In this document: one piece after another, positions 6,358 to 7,950 of the stretch
Position numbering within the stretch: the stretch's first letter is position 1
Layout: each line of letters opens with the position of its first letter
From: Candidatus Bathyarchaeota archaeon
Lineage (GTDB): Archaea > Thermoproteota > Bathyarchaeia > TCS64
Assembly (NCBI GenBank): GCA_026014515.1
Contig: JAOZIG010000312.1
Span: 1-7,950, forward strand
DNA length: 7,950 bases
Direction: 5' to 3'
Made by a program: the position numbers and the translations under genes
Notes under the pieces: model-generated
Database searches by the model: none
Told to the model about the DNA's origin: nothing
Seen by the model: the letters and a program-made list of their open reading frames with translations, nothing else

Positions 6358-7880
6358 AGATAAGAGAATATCACGCACCACGATGGAACGAGGCAATAAT
6401 ACATGAGCTCAGCACACCCGGTGAAAGAGGATTCATACCCCCACGATCAGAACAGGAGATCAAGAAACGAGTAGGACAAGGATCAAGCCTCATACCCGAC
6501 TCCATGAAGCGGAAACAGAAACCCGATCTACCTGAGCTAAGCCAAGCACAGGTACTCAGACACTACCTGCGACTTAGCCAGATGACCCTCGGTATGGAAC
6601 TGGACATTGATCTCGGTGTAGGCACATGCACCATGAAGTACAGCCCCAAGATCAATGAGGAGCTAGCTGGAATGATCAAAGACATACACCCAATGCAGCC
6701 AGAAGAGACCATACAAGGACTCTTAGAGCTTGCCTATGAGTTCGGTGATGTCTTCCTACGGGAGATCAGCGGCATGGATGCTTTCACGTTCCAGCCACCG
6801 GGAGGCTCAGCCGGGTGCTACAATAATGCGTTGATCATGAGGAAATACCACGCAGACAGAGGCGAAGCACACCGTGACGAGGTTATCACCACCATCTACA
6901 GTCATCCATGTGACGCAGCCACACCAGCCACGGCAGGGTACAAAGTAATCACCCTCTACCCTGATCCTGAGACGGGTTTACCTGATACAGAGGCGTTGAA
7001 GGAGGCAGTTGGACCAAGGACCGCTGGCTGCTTTATCACAAACCCGGAGGACATCGGCATATTCAACAAGAACATTGACGAATGGACCAGCATCATCCAT
7101 GACGCTGGTGGACTCTGCAGCTATGATCAGGCGAACGCAAACGCTTTGCTTGGAGTCACTCGTGCACGTGAGGCTGGTTTCGATATGCTGTTCTTCAACT
7201 TGCACAAGACTTTCAGCAGCCCCCACGGTAGCAGTGGACCCGGTTCCGCTGCGGTTGGTGTAACCGAGGAGCTTGAGGAGTATCTGCCTGTTCCTGTGAT
7301 CATCAAGAAAGACGGCGGATATGCTTTGGACTATGATCGCCCCAAGAGCATCGGCAAGATACGGGACTTTATGGGAAACCTTCCCGTGGTGGTACGTAGC
7401 TATGCTTGGTGTATGGCACTCGGAGCCAAAGGCTTGAGGGCAGCAGCAGAGGTAAGCATGCTCAACAACCAGTACCTCGTTGAGAAGGTCAAGAAGATCA
7501 AAGGAGTCTCGTTAACCTATCCGGCTAAGCGTGTTGATCAAGCTCGTTGGAGTCTTGAGGAGATGAAGGAGGAGACAGGTGTGGGTATCTCTGATGTCAA
7601 TAGACGCGTTGTTGATTATGGTATCCAGAGCTACTTCATGAGTCACCACCCATGGCTGATACCAGAGCCCTTCACACCAGAGCCAGCCGAGACCTACAGC
7701 AAGGCAGACATCGACTATTGGTGTGCCGTGTTGGAGAAGATTAGCGAGGAAGCCTACAGTGACCCTGAGCTTGTCAAGTCTGCTCCACATAATAGCAGCA
7801 TACACAAGATGGACTGGGATGGCTTCAACGACCCAGACAGGTGGGCGATGAGCTGGAGAGCATACAGGAGAAAACAATGA
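6354..7880 (+). CDS. gcvPB: GcvPB-like subunit (glycine dehydrogenase subunit 2 homologue, divergent)
   Basis: 508 residues, the PLP-binding half of a split P protein. The Schiff-base lysine is K285 in NLHKTFSSPHG (282-292). Other landmarks are LRHYLRLSQ (68-76), GTCTMKYSPKINE (90-102), HPMQPEETIQG.LEL (112-126), EISGMD (137-142), ITNPEDIGIF (228-237), AGGL..YDQAN (251-261, with D258 for the PLP ring nitrogen), PVVVRSYAWCMALG (344-357) and PELVKSAPH (471-479). Changes from what I know of true GcvPB: HGTNPAS is HPCDAAT (184-190), YDGAN is YDQAN, HGGGGPGSGP is HGSSGPGSAA (291-300), QPAAGA.GE is QPPGGSAGC (147-155), EPTETES is EPAETYS (443-449). A divergent paralogue with altered substrate or acceptor is likely. 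The ATG overlaps the gcvPA stop (ATGA) behind a strong Shine-Dalgarno, so the two subunits should be made in step. No gcvH or gcvT gene is seen nearby. Confidence 0.85.
   Translation: MKIREYHAPRWNEAIIHELSTPGERGFIPPRSEQEIKKRVGQGSSLIPDSMKRKQKPDLPELSQAQVLRHYLRLSQMTLGMELDIDLGVGTCTMKYSPKINEELAGMIKDIHPMQPEETIQGLLELAYEFGDVFLREISGMDAFTFQPPGGSAGCYNNALIMRKYHADRGEAHRDEVITTIYSHPCDAATPATAGYKVITLYPDPETGLPDTEALKEAVGPRTAGCFITNPEDIGIFNKNIDEWTSIIHDAGGLCSYDQANANALLGVTRAREAGFDMLFFNLHKTFSSPHGSSGPGSAAVGVTEELEEYLPVPVIIKKDGGYALDYDRPKSIGKIRDFMGNLPVVVRSYAWCMALGAKGLRAAAEVSMLNNQYLVEKVKKIKGVSLTYPAKRVDQARWSLEEMKEETGVGISDVNRRVVDYGIQSYFMSHHPWLIPEPFTPEPAETYSKADIDYWCAVLEKISEEAYSDPELVKSAPHNSSIHKMDWDGFNDPDRWAMSWRAYRRKQ
7866..7870 (+). 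promoter_or_regulatory. Shine-Dalgarno site for the SDR gene
   Basis: AGGAG, 6 bases before the ATG at 7877 and 9 before the second ATG. It is inside the last codons of the GcvPB-like gene and supports translation of the SDR as the third gene of the operon. Confidence 0.7.
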
Positions 7881-7950
7881 TGAGGCTTGAAGGAAAACAT
7901 GCAGTAGTAACAGGTGTCATGCAGGGAATCGGAGCGGGCATCAGTAAGGT
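7877..7950 (+). CDS. Short-chain dehydrogenase/reductase, N-terminal start (partial)
   Basis: Only 24 complete codons are in the window: MMRLEGKHAVVTG followed by VMQGIGAGISK. The pattern L-x-G-K-x-A-(V/I)-V-T-G-x-x-x-G-I-G is the first beta strand and dinucleotide-binding TGxxxGIG turn (residues 12-19 here) of classical SDR NAD(P)-dependent oxidoreductases. The middle of the turn is VMQ rather than the more usual 'AA(S/R)' or 'GSR', which is within family variation. The first ATG (7877) overlaps the GcvPB-like stop as ATGA, and a second ATG follows directly (7880). AGGAG at 7866-7870 sits 6 bases before the first one. The tight overlap says the reductase belongs to the same operon and perhaps acts on the product of the PLP enzyme; the substrate cannot be inferred from the visible part. 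Confidence 0.8.
   Translation, partial: MMRLEGKHAVVTGVMQGIGAGISK

Noticed and set aside
7512..7877. 121-codon minus-strand open frame
   Set aside because: It is antisense to the 3' part of the GcvPB-like gene, which matches its family to the C terminus in the other frame. No start signal or recognisable domain.
4927..7880. GcvPA/GcvPB as ordinary glycine cleavage genes under control of a glycine riboswitch
   Set aside because: The upstream gap is only 55 bases with a TATA box close to the start, leaving no room for a riboswitch aptamer, and the motif changes argue against a plain glycine cleavage role.
1..7950. CRISPR arrays, insertion sequences, tRNA or rRNA genes, phage attachment sites
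   Set aside because: No regularly spaced repeat array, transposase, terminal inverted repeat pair or cloverleaf-like sequence was seen. Nearly all bases belong to intact metabolic and transport genes.

Overview
The window reads as part of an archaeal chromosome. Supporting signs are TATA-like boxes (TTTAAA, TTTAAAA) about 25-40 bases ahead of gene starts, very short leaders, GGTG or GGAGGTG Shine-Dalgarno sites, frequent TTG and GTG starts, the split GcvPA/GcvPB form of a glycine decarboxylase-type enzyme, and heavy use of ATA and AGG/AGA codons. The phylum cannot be read from this window. Base composition looks even throughout, there is no sign of a mobile element, and over 95% of the bases are coding.

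Layout. Bases 1-126 (+) are the last 41 codons of a HAD-type hydrolase. It converges, with a 9-base overlap, on a leftward block of four genes: MFS transporter 3 (4871 to 3576), MFS transporter 2 (3499 to 2231), a bactofilin-like beta-helix protein (2146 to 1385) and MFS transporter 1 (1377 to 118). Transporters 2 and 3 are close paralogues and probably a tandem duplication. Transporter 1 belongs to the same broad group but is more distant. It lies 7 bases after the bactofilin-like gene, so those two are probably one transcription unit, with a TATA box of their own upstream.

A 55-base divergent promoter region (4872-4926) separates this block from a rightward operon: a GcvPA-type subunit (4927-6357), a GcvPB-type subunit (6354-7880) and the beginning of a short-chain dehydrogenase/reductase (from 7877). 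Each junction in this operon is an ATGA stop/start overlap, with a clear Shine-Dalgarno site before the downstream gene. One TTTAAA element is placed to serve both directions.

The most interesting part is the GcvPA/GcvPB pair. The fold-level landmarks and the PLP lysine (K285 of the B subunit) are kept. However, several motifs that are nearly invariant in true glycine decarboxylases are rewritten in both subunits together, for example HGTNPAS to HPCDAAT, YDGAN to YDQAN, HGGGGPG to HGSSGPG, TAYTPYQPEIS to TAYAGGVYSD and SNICTNQ to DWVGTTT. No H, T or L protein gene is visible. With a co-translated SDR and divergently transcribed transporters, this looks like a two-subunit PLP enzyme repurposed for another substrate or acceptor. 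That function is an inference. An automatic annotation would probably call it glycine dehydrogenase subunits 1 and 2.
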